DNA from: CAWJMD01 sp963700925
GTDB taxonomy: Bacteria > Actinomycetota > Actinomycetes > Actinomycetales > CAWJMD01
Direction of reading: 5' to 3'
Length of the DNA: 64,000 bases
NCBI GenBank assembly: GCA_963700925.1
Contig: OY969553.1
Coordinates: 372,001 to 436,000 of the forward strand
Shown here: positions 27,816-36,005 of the stretch, one piece after another
Layout of the letters: every line of letters begins with the position of its first letter
How positions within the stretch are numbered: position 1 is the first letter of the stretch
Position numbers and translations under genes: made by a program
The notes under the pieces: model-generated
Database searches by the model: none
Seen by the model: the letters and a program-made list of their open reading frames with translations, nothing else
Told to the model about the DNA's origin: nothing

Positions 27816-28115
27816 TCAGGCGGCGCACTCCTTGCAGATCGGCTTGCCGTTCTTGCTGCTGGCCAGCTGGCTGCGGTGGTGGACGAGGAAGCAGCTCGTG
27901 CAGGTGAACTCGTCGTCCTGCCGGGGCAGGACCCGTACCGAGAGCTCCTCGTTGGACAGGTCGGCGCCGGGCAGCTCGAAGCCCTCTGCGGCTTCGGTCT
28001 CGTCCTCGTCGACCTTGCCCGAGTTCTTGTCGGCGCGGCGTGCCTTGAGCTCCTCGATCGAGTCTTCGCTCAGCTCGTCGTCGGTCTTGCGGGGCGCGTC
28101 GTAGTCGGTCGCCAT
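27816..28115 (-). CDS. DUF4193 family zinc-ribbon protein, 99 aa
   Basis: A small acidic protein, MATDYDAPRKTDDELSEDS at the start, ending in CTSCFLVHHRSQLA and CKECAA, a C-x2-C ... C-x2-C zinc ribbon. DUF4193 is conserved in actinobacteria next to dut/DUF3093; its role is unknown. ATG at 28113-28115 is the family start; the in-frame extension upstream has no homologous features. A 425-bp gene-free region lies beyond its start. Confidence 0.9.
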   Translation of the reverse strand: MATDYDAPRKTDDELSEDSIEELKARRADKNSGKVDEDETEAAEGFELPGADLSNEELSVRVLPRQDDEFTCTSCFLVHHRSQLASSKNGKPICKECAA

Positions 28116-28540
28116 CGTGGTGGTCACGCTCCGGGTGTCGCGGGTGATCTGGTGGGTCTGTGCGGCTGGGTGAGGGGTGGCGCGACTGGTCAACGTCGCT
28201 GGACCCCGTTTTGTGCCCGCTGCCGGGGGATTGTGCCTCACGTGGGACGGTGCCGGGTCACCGGCTCGCGGATTGGGCTCGAGAAGTGTCGTCCGGCGTC
28301 CGATTCGTGCGGGTTTGTGGTCAAAGGCAGGCAGTCGTTAGAGGCGGACCGTCAGCGGTGGTCACTGGCCGTGACGCAGTGCCCCGGTCGGACCATCATC
28401 TGGCTGACGCTTCCCCATCACGTGGGCGATCGGCCGAACCCGCGTTAGGGTCGGTGGTGACGACGGTCCGGGCACTGCTCTCGCAGCCCGGGCCTGCCCA
28501 TGGGTAAGCGGTGCCGGCCGCCCAACGGAGGTGTATGAAC
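28116..28540. other. Gene-free divergent region between DUF4193 and a small plus-strand gene
   Basis: No open frame here looks coding. TAGGGT at 28446-28451 is a plausible -10 for the plus-strand gene, giving a leader of about 85 nt. GGAGG at 28527-28531 is that gene's ribosome-binding site. I see no clear promoter for DUF4193 and no structured RNA. Confidence 0.4.
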
Positions 28541-28828
28541 ATGAGCGAGTTCGCGCACGAGATGAACGCACGGGTCGACGAGGCCAGCACCTCCCTGGCC
28601 GAGGCCCAGGTGGCCGGGGACGACTACCTGGTCGAGGTGCGGCTCGGCGAGCTGGAGTCACTGGCGCGCGTCGCGCAGGACAACGGCCTCGAGCTGCCGA
28701 CGGTCGCCGACACGCTGGCGAGGTACGGCCGCATCGAGGACAACGAGCTGCCCGAGAGCACGCTGACGGCCACCGGCCCGATCCAGATCGACCTCACCGA
28801 GGACCTGCCCACCGCGCGTCCGGCCTGA
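28541..28828 (+). CDS. Small conserved hypothetical protein, 95 aa
   Basis: The product MSEFAHEMNARVDEASTSLA continues as a helical, acidic protein with GLELPTVADTLARYGRIEDN and a C-terminal IQIDLTEDLPT segment. It has no membrane helix or cysteines. ATG at 28541 is preferred over ATG at 28535 because GGAGG at 28527-28531 is then nine bases away. I do not recognise a named family. It converges on the inositol-phosphatase gene across a 9-bp tandem repeat. Confidence 0.7.
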   Translation: MSEFAHEMNARVDEASTSLAEAQVAGDDYLVEVRLGELESLARVAQDNGLELPTVADTLARYGRIEDNELPESTLTATGPIQIDLTEDLPTARPA

Positions 28829-28850
28829 CACTCGAAGCGGCCCCTGGGGG

Positions 28851-28895
28851 CGGCCCTGGCGGCCCTGGCGGCCCTGGCGGCCCTGGCGGCCCTGA
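28851..28895. repeat. Five perfect tandem copies of a 9-bp unit between convergent genes
   Basis: CGGCCCTGG is repeated five times without variation in the 71-bp gap between the convergent stops at 28828 and 28900. The lack of divergence implies recent expansion. Confidence 0.9.
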
Positions 28896-28899
28896 ACGA

Positions 28900-29742
28900 T
28901 CAGGCCTCGTCGTCGCGGGCCGCGCCCAGCATGCCGAGCTCCTCCACGAGCCGTGCGTGCAGTGCGGGACGGGCTGCGATGACCAGCTCCTCGCTGGGCG
29001 CCACGCCCCCGGGACCGGTCACCCGCGCTCCCGCCTCGGAGGCGACCAGTGCACCGGCGGCGTGGTCCCACGGCTGCAGACCGCGCTCGTAGTAGCCGTC
29101 CAGCCGGCCGGTCGCCAGGGCGCACAGATCGAGCGCTGACGACCCGATCCTCCGGATGTCCCGCACCTTCGGCAGCAACGAGGCCAGCACGCGCGCCTGC
29201 GAACGACGACGTGAGGCCGTGTAGCCGAAACCCGTTCCCAGCAGGGCCTTTTCGAGAGGCACGTCAGCCGGCCCCCGGAGGGGTACCCCATCGAGATGGG
29301 CGCCACCTCCGAGCGTTGCCGTCCACGTCTCCTCCGTCGCCGGGTTGTGCACGCACCCCGCGAGCACCCGCCACGACTGCGGGGATGGCTGGCCCTCGAC
29401 CACGGCCACGCTGACCGCGTACGCCGGGATGCCGTACAGGTAGTTCACGGTGCCGTCGATCGGGTCGACGACCCAGGTCAGACCGCTGGTTCCCGACCGC
29501 AGACCGCCCTCCTCACCCAACATGCCGTCGTCGGGACAGGCGGCCAGCAAGGTCGACAGCAACAGCTCCTCGGCGGCGGTGTCCATCGCCGTCACGACGT
29601 CGACCGGGCTGGACTTGGTGGCCGAGACACCGAGGTCCTCCGGACGCTCGTCGCGCACGAGCCGTCCGGCGGCGCGGGCGGCCTGCTCGGCCACCGCGAG
29701 CAGGGCTGACAGGTCGCGGTCTCCGGCCGACAGCGCGGTCAC
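28900..29742 (-). CDS. Inositol monophosphatase family phosphatase
   Basis: A 280-residue Mg2+/Li+-sensitive-type phosphatase. It has the metal sites MLGEEGG and WVVDPIDGTVNYLYGIP (the DPIDGT motif), and the second motif PWDHAAGALVASEAG. Substrates in this family include inositol-1-phosphate, histidinol phosphate and PAP. In an actinobacterium, inositol or mycothiol metabolism is possible, but the sequence does not decide it. GTG at 29740-29742 overlaps the ferrochelatase stop (GTGA), so the two are co-translated. Confidence 0.93.
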   Translation of the reverse strand: MTALSAGDRDLSALLAVAEQAARAAGRLVRDERPEDLGVSATKSSPVDVVTAMDTAAEELLLSTLLAACPDDGMLGEEGGLRSGTSGLTWVVDPIDGTVNYLYGIPAYAVSVAVVEGQPSPQSWRVLAGCVHNPATEETWTATLGGGAHLDGVPLRGPADVPLEKALLGTGFGYTASRRRSQARVLASLLPKVRDIRRIGSSALDLCALATGRLDGYYERGLQPWDHAAGALVASEAGARVTGPGGVAPSEELVIAARPALHARLVEELGMLGAARDDEA

Positions 29743-30923
29743 GGGGTCACCACCAGCGTCGGGGCGTGCCAGTCAGCGCCGCAGGCCGCCGGGCGTGCGG
29801 TCCCCCGTCCGGGACAACAACTGGGAGCACACACCTCGTGACTCGGCCCGAGCTCGCCGAGCGTCACACGCTCGGGTCCGCCGGGGACCGGCGGCTCTGC
29901 ACCCACCCGCTCGGTTCTCCGCCGAGCGACCGCGGCCCGTTCGAGCACGAGGTCGGTGAGTCCACCCACGAAGGCCGGGTGGGTGCCCGCCGTGGGCACC
30001 CGGTCGACCGCGAGCCCGAGCCGCTCGGCTGTCGCGGCGGCCTCGGTGTCGAGGTCGTACACGACCTCCATGTGGTCGCTCACGAACCCGATCGGGGCGA
30101 GCACCACGGCGCGGCACCCGTCCGCCGCCAGTCGCTCGAGATGGTCGTTGACATCGGGCTCGGTCCACGCCTGGGTCGCCGGGCCGGACCGGGAGCAGAA
30201 CACGAGGGTCCACGCCGGAGGGCCACCGCCCACGGCACGGGCCACTTCTTCGGCCACGGTCGCGGCGACGTCGAGGTGCTGGGCCAGGTACTCGCCACCG
30301 CGCGGGCCCGACCCCTCGGCCATCAACACGGGGATCGAGTGCGTCACGAAGACCAGTCGGGGGCGCTCGTGCCCAGCAGCCTTCAGCCGCTCGACCCCGG
30401 CGATCACAGCGTCGGCGTTCGCGCGCACGAAGCCGGGGGTGTTGAAGTACCGGCGCACCTGGTCGACGACGAGGTGACGCCCCTCCGCGGCGAGCTCGAC
30501 CAGTGCCTCGCCGAGGTCCTCCCGGTACTGGCGGCATCCGGAGTAGGAGGAGTACGCGCTGGTGGTGAGAGCCAGCACACGACGGTGGCCGGCGTCGTGG
30601 GCGTCGCGCAGCACGTCGGTCACGAAGGGCTGCCAGTTGCGGTTGCCCCAGAGCACGGGCAGGTCGAGGCCGCGGCGGACGAGCTCGCTCTGGAGCGCCG
30701 CACGCAGAGCGCGGTTCTGGTCGTTGATCGGGCTGCGACCGCCGAACAGCGCGTAGTGGGCGCCGACTTCGACGAGCCGCTCGTCCGGGATCCCTCGGCC
30801 GCGGGTCACGTTCTGGAGGAACGGCAGCACGTCGTCCGGCCCGTCGGGGCCGCCGAACGACAGCAGCAACAGGGCGTCGTAGGGTGCGGTCGTGCCGGTC
30901 GTGCTGGTTGGGGCGGAGCTCAT
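29739..30923 (-). CDS. hemH: Ferrochelatase (coproporphyrin type) with C-terminal cysteine cluster
   Basis: Inserts Fe2+ into a porphyrin; in actinobacteria the substrate is coproporphyrin III. The 394-residue product has DALLLLSFGGPDGPDDVLPF, the catalytic His region LVFVTHSIPVLMAEG, and APIGFVSDHMEVVYDLD. An internal Cys in SGCRQYREDL and a C-terminal cluster (VCAPSCCPGRG, then AACG) match the ligand pattern of the [2Fe-2S] cluster known in mycobacterial ferrochelatase. ATG at 30921-30923 is the family start; the open frame extends about 410 codons further and is spurious there. Confidence 0.95.
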   Translation of the reverse strand: MSSAPTSTTGTTAPYDALLLLSFGGPDGPDDVLPFLQNVTRGRGIPDERLVEVGAHYALFGGRSPINDQNRALRAALQSELVRRGLDLPVLWGNRNWQPFVTDVLRDAHDAGHRRVLALTTSAYSSYSGCRQYREDLGEALVELAAEGRHLVVDQVRRYFNTPGFVRANADAVIAGVERLKAAGHERPRLVFVTHSIPVLMAEGSGPRGGEYLAQHLDVAATVAEEVARAVGGGPPAWTLVFCSRSGPATQAWTEPDVNDHLERLAADGCRAVVLAPIGFVSDHMEVVYDLDTEAAATAERLGLAVDRVPTAGTHPAFVGGLTDLVLERAAVARRRTERVGAEPPVPGGPERVTLGELGPSHEVCAPSCCPGRGTARPAACGADWHAPTLVVTP

Positions 30924-30977
30924 GCGCCCATCGTCGCAATGCCGGCGGGAACGCGCAGCACCGGGAGGCTGGTCGGT

Positions 30978-32282
30978 GTGACCCGGCAGGAGCGCTGGGG
31001 CAACTGGGCCGGCACCGTGCGAACGAGACCCCGGCAGGTCGTCCGGCCGACGTCGGCCGCCGAGATCCAGGACGCGGTCCGCGAAGCGGCCGGGCGCGGC
31101 GGCACCGTGCGGGCCGTCGGCACCGGGCACTCGTTCACACCGCTGGCCGCCTGCGACGACGTGGTCGTGCTGCCACAGGGACTGCCCGACGCGCTCGACC
31201 TCGACCCGGCCACCGAAGTCGTCACCATCTCGGGCGGGACCGGGCTGCGACGGCTGAGCCCCGAGCTGCTCGCGCGTGGCCGGGCGCTGCCGGTGCTGGG
31301 CGACATCGACGCGCAGAGCGCCGTCGGAGCCACGCAGACCGGCACGCACGGCACCGCCCGCGACGTGCCGGCGACGATCAGCGCATCCGTGGTCGGGCTC
31401 GAGATGGTGCTGGCCGACGGGAGCCTCGTCTCGACCGACGCGGCAACGGATCCCGAGCTGTTCGCGGCCGCTCGCGTGGGCCTCGGCGCGCTGGGCGTCG
31501 TCACCCGCATCTCGCTGGCGACCGTGCCCGCCTTCCGTCTGACGGCAGAGGACCGGGCCGGACAGCTGGACGCGGTGCTGGACGACCTCGACTCCTTCGT
31601 CGCCAGCAGCGACCACCCGGAGCTCTACTGGTTCCCGGGCACCGACGGGGTCCAGCTGAAGACGCGCGACCACACCGAGGCCGAGGCTCCCGGCCCGTGG
31701 CGGCGTGGGCTCGCCCGCGGGTCGCGGGACGTGGTCGAGAACGGCGCGCTGGCGCTCATGGGCGCCACGCAGCGAGCTGCACCGCGCAGCCGTGGCGCCA
31801 TCAACGCACTGGCAGTGCGCCTTTCGGGCAGCAGGGCCCGTGTCGACCACGCACACCTGGCCTTCACGGCGCAGCGACGCGTGCGGTTCGTGGAGATGGA
31901 GTACGCGATGCCGCGCTCCACCGCGACGGCGCTGCTGCGCGAGCTGCGAGAGCTCGGCCGGCGCCACGAGGTCGGCTTCCCGGTCGAGGTGCGCTTCGGT
32001 CCGGCCGACGACCTCTGGCTCTCCCCGTCGTACGCGCGCGACAGCGTCTACGTCAGCGTGCACAGCTTCAGGCGGGTCGACCACGAGGGGTGGTTCGCCG
32101 ACTGCGAGGCACTGTTCGTCGCCTACGATGGCCGTCCCCACTGGGCAAAGCTGCACTCGCGCAAGGCATCTGACTTCGCCGCAGACCTACCTCAGTGGGA
32201 CGCGTTCCGCGCGGTGCGTGACCGCGTCGACCCGAAGCGGGTCTTCAGCACCCCCTACGTGCGGGGGCTCCTCGGCGACTGA
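30978..32282 (+). CDS. FAD-linked sugar-lactone oxidase (D-arabinono-1,4-lactone oxidase type)
   Basis: A 434-residue VAO/PCMH flavoprotein of the aldonolactone oxidase group. The FAD domain has RAVGTGHSFTPLAACDDVVV, where His in GHSF is the usual covalent-FAD position, then GATQTGTHGTARDV. The C-terminal ALO domain ends with the signature RPHWAKLHSRKASDF. Members oxidise gulono-, galactono- or arabinono-lactones or alditols; the true substrate is open. GTG at 30978 with GGGAGG nine bases upstream is preferred over ATG at 30939. Its last 28 bp overlap the convergent TRIC gene. Confidence 0.92.
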   Translation: MTRQERWGNWAGTVRTRPRQVVRPTSAAEIQDAVREAAGRGGTVRAVGTGHSFTPLAACDDVVVLPQGLPDALDLDPATEVVTISGGTGLRRLSPELLARGRALPVLGDIDAQSAVGATQTGTHGTARDVPATISASVVGLEMVLADGSLVSTDAATDPELFAAARVGLGALGVVTRISLATVPAFRLTAEDRAGQLDAVLDDLDSFVASSDHPELYWFPGTDGVQLKTRDHTEAEAPGPWRRGLARGSRDVVENGALALMGATQRAAPRSRGAINALAVRLSGSRARVDHAHLAFTAQRRVRFVEMEYAMPRSTATALLRELRELGRRHEVGFPVEVRFGPADDLWLSPSYARDSVYVSVHSFRRVDHEGWFADCEALFVAYDGRPHWAKLHSRKASDFAADLPQWDAFRAVRDRVDPKRVFSTPYVRGLLGD

Positions 32283-32908
32283 CGAGCCACCGGCGCCGTG
32301 ATCTTGAAGCGGAGTGCGAACAGCCGGATCCCCACCACCGCGAGGACCGCCGCCACCGTGACGGCGGGCCCTGCCATCTCGGCCTTCCAGGCCAGCGCGA
32401 ATCCCGCCGCGCCCAGCAGAGCGGGAGTCGCGTAGAGCTCGGTCTGCGCCAGCACCTCTGGCACCTGGCCGGTCAGCACGTCGCGCACCACGCCTCCGCC
32501 GATGCCCGTGATCATGCCGACGACCACCGCGGCCAGGACGCTCGTGCCCGACTCGAGGGCCTTGAGGGTGCCCGCCACGACGAACAGGCCCAGGCCGGCC
32601 GCGTCGAGCAGCAGGACCGCCCGCCGAAGCCTCCCCATCCGCGGGTGCAGGACGAAGGTGACGAGGCCGGCGATGCAGGCGGTCGCGACCAGGCGCCCGT
32701 CGCTGATGCCGACCGGAGGCACCGCCCCGATCAGGACATCGCGCAAGACACCGCCCCCGAGCCCCGCGCAGCACGACAGCACCAGGACGCCGAACAGGTC
32801 GAGCCGGTGACGGACGGCGGCGAGGCCGCCCGAGAGGGCGAACACGAAGACGCCCACGAGGTCGAGCACCAGCAGCGTGGTCGGGGAGGCCCCGAGCAGG
32901 GTCGGCAC
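32255..32908 (-). CDS. TRIC-like trimeric cation channel family protein (UPF0126)
   Basis: A 217-residue protein with seven membrane helices built from two repeated halves. The glycine-rich motifs AGLGGGVLRDVLIG and TGIGGGVVRDVLTG, one per half, identify the YicG/TRIC family, whose members form potassium-permeable trimers. GTG at 32906-32908 follows TAGCCT by seven bases. It is convergent with, and overlaps, the lactone oxidase. Confidence 0.92.
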   Translation of the reverse strand: MPTLLGASPTTLLVLDLVGVFVFALSGGLAAVRHRLDLFGVLVLSCCAGLGGGVLRDVLIGAVPPVGISDGRLVATACIAGLVTFVLHPRMGRLRRAVLLLDAAGLGLFVVAGTLKALESGTSVLAAVVVGMITGIGGGVVRDVLTGQVPEVLAQTELYATPALLGAAGFALAWKAEMAGPAVTVAAVLAVVGIRLFALRFKITAPVARQSPRSPRT

Positions 32909-32915
32909 GGCCCGC

Positions 32916-32921
32916 AGGCTA
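32916..32921 (-). promoter_or_regulatory. -10 element of a predicted leaderless transcript (TRIC-like gene)
   Basis: TAGCCT on the minus strand lies seven bases before the GTG at 32908. Confidence 0.5.
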
Positions 32922-33022
32922 CTGCCGCGGCGCGCGGCACGGCTCCCAGGAGAACGACCCTTCCCGTCCTACAGTGGCCGGTGCAGGGATCGGGACGTGC
33001 CAGACGAGGGAGACCGGTGGCC

Positions 33023-34180
33023 ATGCAGGACCTGGAGCTCGTGGGGGTGCACGACGACGGGGAGCACGTGATGCTGACCGGTCACGACGGGTCGAAGTAC
33101 CTCCTGTCGATCAACGAGCCGCTCCGCGCTGCCGTGCGCCGCGACCGGGCCCGGCTCGGCCAGCTGCAGATCGCGATGGACGGGGGCCTGCGTCCGCGCG
33201 ACATCCAGGCCCGCATCCGCGGCGGGCAGAGCGCCGCCGAGATCGCCGAGCTGGCAGGGCTTCCCCTCGAGCACGTTCGCCGCTACGAGGGGCCCGTGCT
33301 GGCGGAGCGCGAGGAGATCGCGCGGCGTGCCCGCAACACCGTGACGCTCCGGGGCGCAGGCGGCGACCAGCTGCTCGACGACCTCGTGGCGCAGAGGATG
33401 GCGGTGCGCGGGGTCGGGGCCGACCGCACCTGGGACGCGTGGCGCGACGAGTCGGGCGGCGCCTGGACGGTGCACGTCGAGTTCACGGCAGCGTCGAAGC
33501 AGCGGCTGGCGCAGTGGCGTTTCGACCCGGTGGCCCGAACCCTGGACCCCCTGGACGACGAGGCACGCTGGCTGTCAGGCCGCGCGAGCGCCGACAGCGG
33601 GCCGCTCGGCGTGCGCCGGCTCAGCGCCGTGCGGGGACCCGGTGACAACGGGGCCGATGGGGCCGACGGTGTCGATGGTGTCAATGGCGTCGATGACGAG
33701 GTCTTCGAGCGCGTCTACGACATCGAGGCGGACGGTGGCGTGCGGGAGAGCGCCGCCGACCACCCGGCTGAACCCCGCACGGTCGACATCCTCGACGCCC
33801 TGCGTGGACGGCGCGGACGGCGCCAGCCCGTTGACGATGCCGGACCGGTCGCGGGGGTGAGCGTCCCGACCCAGACCGACCTGGTCGACCACCTGCTCGA
33901 GCGGGGCGACGCGCCGGCAGCACACCCGCCGGCCTCCCGTCCCGACGAGGCCACCGACGCCGAGATCCTCGCCCTGCCGGAGCCCGCTGCCTCGAAATCG
34001 CCTGCGAAGGGACCGAAGTCGGCCAGTAGAGCTCCCTCGAAGAGTCGGCCCAAGACGTCCGAGCCCGCCGCCGAGGCGCCTGCGCCGGTCGGCGTCTCCG
34101 GCCCGAAGCGCGCCACCCGGCCCAAGCGCGCCACGGTGCCCAGCTGGGACGACATCGTCTTCGGGTCTCGCAAGGACTGA
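33023..34180 (+). CDS. sepH: Septation protein SepH
   Basis: A 385-residue actinobacterial division protein that binds and promotes assembly of FtsZ. The N-terminal DUF3071 domain reads MQDLELVGVHDDGEHVMLTG and contains a helix-turn-helix-like stretch (IQARIRGGQSAAEIAELAGL). The C-terminal half is disordered and rich in Ala/Pro/Lys, ending in PSWDDIVFGSRKD, the conserved tail. A short Gly-Ala-Asp/Gly-Val-Asp repeat occurs near residues 210-225. ATG at 33023 gives the family start; GTG at 33017 is a weak alternative. TACAGT at 32970-32975 may be the -10. Converges on the phosphodiesterase gene with a 13-bp gap. Confidence 0.95.
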   Translation: MQDLELVGVHDDGEHVMLTGHDGSKYLLSINEPLRAAVRRDRARLGQLQIAMDGGLRPRDIQARIRGGQSAAEIAELAGLPLEHVRRYEGPVLAEREEIARRARNTVTLRGAGGDQLLDDLVAQRMAVRGVGADRTWDAWRDESGGAWTVHVEFTAASKQRLAQWRFDPVARTLDPLDDEARWLSGRASADSGPLGVRRLSAVRGPGDNGADGADGVDGVNGVDDEVFERVYDIEADGGVRESAADHPAEPRTVDILDALRGRRGRRQPVDDAGPVAGVSVPTQTDLVDHLLERGDAPAAHPPASRPDEATDAEILALPEPAASKSPAKGPKSASRAPSKSRPKTSEPAAEAPAPVGVSGPKRATRPKRATVPSWDDIVFGSRKD

Positions 34181-34193
34181 GGCTCGCAGCCGG

Positions 34194-35348
34194 TCAGTCG
34201 TCTCCCGGCTCGTGGACGAGCAGGGGCACCAGCACCTCGGCTTCGGTGCGTGCCCCATGCAAGCCGATCAGCGTGCGACCCTCGGCCCGTTGGACGCGGG
34301 AGTCGTGCACCGCGCGCGGCCCTGTGAGCGCGCACACGACGTCGCCGATCCGTGGGAGCGCCAGGTCGGTGACGCGGCCGAACCACCCGGCGGCGACCGC
34401 CTCGGCGCGCGTCAGCACGTCGGCGTCGTCACCGAGCACGGCGCGCCACCGCGCCGCCACCGCATCCGCCTCGCCGGCTTCGCAGTAGAGCATGGGGGCA
34501 CGCGGCTCACCGCCCGTCAGGTGCACACCGCGTGCGAGTTCCCGTGCCATCGGGTCGATCTCGGCGTCCGCGAGGTCCGTTCGCCCGGTCATCGGGACGT
34601 CGACCATGCCGTGGTCGGCGGTGACCACCAGCAGGGCGTCGGACGGGAGGCGGGCCGCCAGCGTCCGCAGCCCCAGGTCGACCGACGCGAGCTCGTCGCA
34701 CCAGTCCCAGGACCCGCAGCCGTGGGCGTGGCCGATCTTGTCGATGTCGCCCCAGTACAGGTAGACGAGCGTGCGCGGCGCGCTGCGGACCGCCGTCGCG
34801 GCGGCGTCCACGCGCTGGTCGAGGGTGCCGCCGGCGACGAAGCGGGCACCGCGTAGGGCGGCTTCGGTGAGCCCGGACCCCCCGAAGAACGAGGGCCCGA
34901 TCTGCACGACGTCGACCCCGGTGGCGGCGACCTGTTCGAACACCGGCGGACGGGGCTGCCACACGCGGGGGTCCGGTCCGTTCTCCCACGAGAGCTCGTT
35001 CAGCAGCAGACCGGTGTCCGGGTCGAGCACCTGGTAACCGACCATGCCGTGCTCCCCCGACGCCACGCCGGTGCCGAACGACCCCATCGACGTGGCCGTC
35101 GTGGAGGGGAAGCCGGAGCGCAGCACACGCCCGTCGCGCTCGCGCAGACCGGAGAGGTACGGCGCGTAGGCAACTCGCTCGGCCAGCAGCAGGTCGCCCA
35201 GGCCGTCGACGAGCACGACCACCACCCTTGGGTACGCCGGCAGCGTCCACCCCGGCTGCACGACGTCGGGCGCCAGCGAGGTCACGCCGAGCGCCGCAGC
35301 AGTCGCCGGCAAGACCTCGCGCAGGTCACCGATGGACGCTGCGGTCAC
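34194..35348 (-). CDS. Alkaline-phosphatase-superfamily phosphodiesterase (NPP-like)
   Basis: A 384-residue cytosolic protein of the nucleotide pyrophosphatase/phosphodiesterase type. It has VVVVLVDGLGDLLL (metal Asp), the nucleophile region GFPSTTATSMGSFGTGVAS, WGDIDKIGHAHG, and VVTADHGMVDVP for the second metal site. Neither a signal peptide nor a membrane anchor is seen. GTG at 35346-35348 lies seven bases after the DUF5998 stop, so the two form an operon. The substrate is unknown. Confidence 0.9.
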   Translation of the reverse strand: MTAASIGDLREVLPATAAALGVTSLAPDVVQPGWTLPAYPRVVVVLVDGLGDLLLAERVAYAPYLSGLRERDGRVLRSGFPSTTATSMGSFGTGVASGEHGMVGYQVLDPDTGLLLNELSWENGPDPRVWQPRPPVFEQVAATGVDVVQIGPSFFGGSGLTEAALRGARFVAGGTLDQRVDAAATAVRSAPRTLVYLYWGDIDKIGHAHGCGSWDWCDELASVDLGLRTLAARLPSDALLVVTADHGMVDVPMTGRTDLADAEIDPMARELARGVHLTGGEPRAPMLYCEAGEADAVAARWRAVLGDDADVLTRAEAVAAGWFGRVTDLALPRIGDVVCALTGPRAVHDSRVQRAEGRTLIGLHGARTEAEVLVPLLVHEPGDD

Positions 35349-35355
35349 TGCGCGG

Positions 35356-35982
35356 TCATGGGGACTGCGCCGCGGCGGCACCGGGCAGACGCCCACCTGT
35401 CGCCGCTGACAGCGCACGCGCGAAGGCGAGTGCGTCGGCGACGGCGTCCCCGCCCTCAGCCGCCGAGGTCACGCGGATGACGATGTCGTCGCCCGCGATG
35501 GTGCCGGTGTAGCCGTGGTCGGCCTCGCACTCCGGGTCGGCGCAGACGGCCGGCTCGAGGTCGAGCCGGTGCACAGAGCCCCAACCGACAGTGAGGCTGA
35601 GCTCCTGCGGAAGCGTGCCGATGCTGTGTTGAGCCGGTTCGGGCACGAGGTGCTGGAGCACGACGGTGCGCACCTGGTGCAGCGGAACGGCTTCGGTGGA
35701 CGCGGAGGCGTAGGTGGTCGGGCTGCCCTCGTCGGGTCCGTGGTCGTCGGCGTGCGCGACGACGAGGCGGCTGCCGGTGACCACGAGCACCGTGATGTGA
35801 CGCCGCACCTCTTCGGAGTCGAACGTCGTCTCCTGGTGCACGAGGTGGGCGTGCACCTGCTCGCCCGCAACCGCGGTGTCGACGACCTGCGCCACCAGGG
35901 CCGGGTAGTACCCCGCGCGGTCGATGTCCTGAGTCAGCGGGGATGGCAGGAGGGGCTGCGCACTCACGGGTCGGCGGCTCAT
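35356..35982 (-). CDS. DUF5998 family protein
   Basis: A 208-residue protein with LTQDIDRAGYYPALVAQVVD near the start and VCADPECEADHGYTGTIAGDD toward the end, which identify the actinobacterial DUF5998 family, of unknown function and commonly upstream of the phosphodiesterase. ATG at 35980-35982 is six bases from CAGGAT, a weak leaderless -10. It is 23 bp after the GNAT/acyl-CoA-synthetase stop codon on the same strand... the larger gene begins further right and ends at 36006, so all three may be one transcript. Confidence 0.85.
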   Translation of the reverse strand: MSRRPVSAQPLLPSPLTQDIDRAGYYPALVAQVVDTAVAGEQVHAHLVHQETTFDSEEVRRHITVLVVTGSRLVVAHADDHGPDEGSPTTYASASTEAVPLHQVRTVVLQHLVPEPAQHSIGTLPQELSLTVGWGSVHRLDLEPAVCADPECEADHGYTGTIAGDDIVIRVTSAAEGGDAVADALAFARALSAATGGRLPGAAAAQSP

Positions 35983-36005
35983 GCGTCCATCCTGGCACTG
36001 CCGGC

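Noticed and set aside
30924..32156. Upstream extension of the ferrochelatase frame by about 410 codons
   Set aside because: The extension runs antisense through the lactone oxidase gene and has no homology features; the family start is the ATG at 30923.
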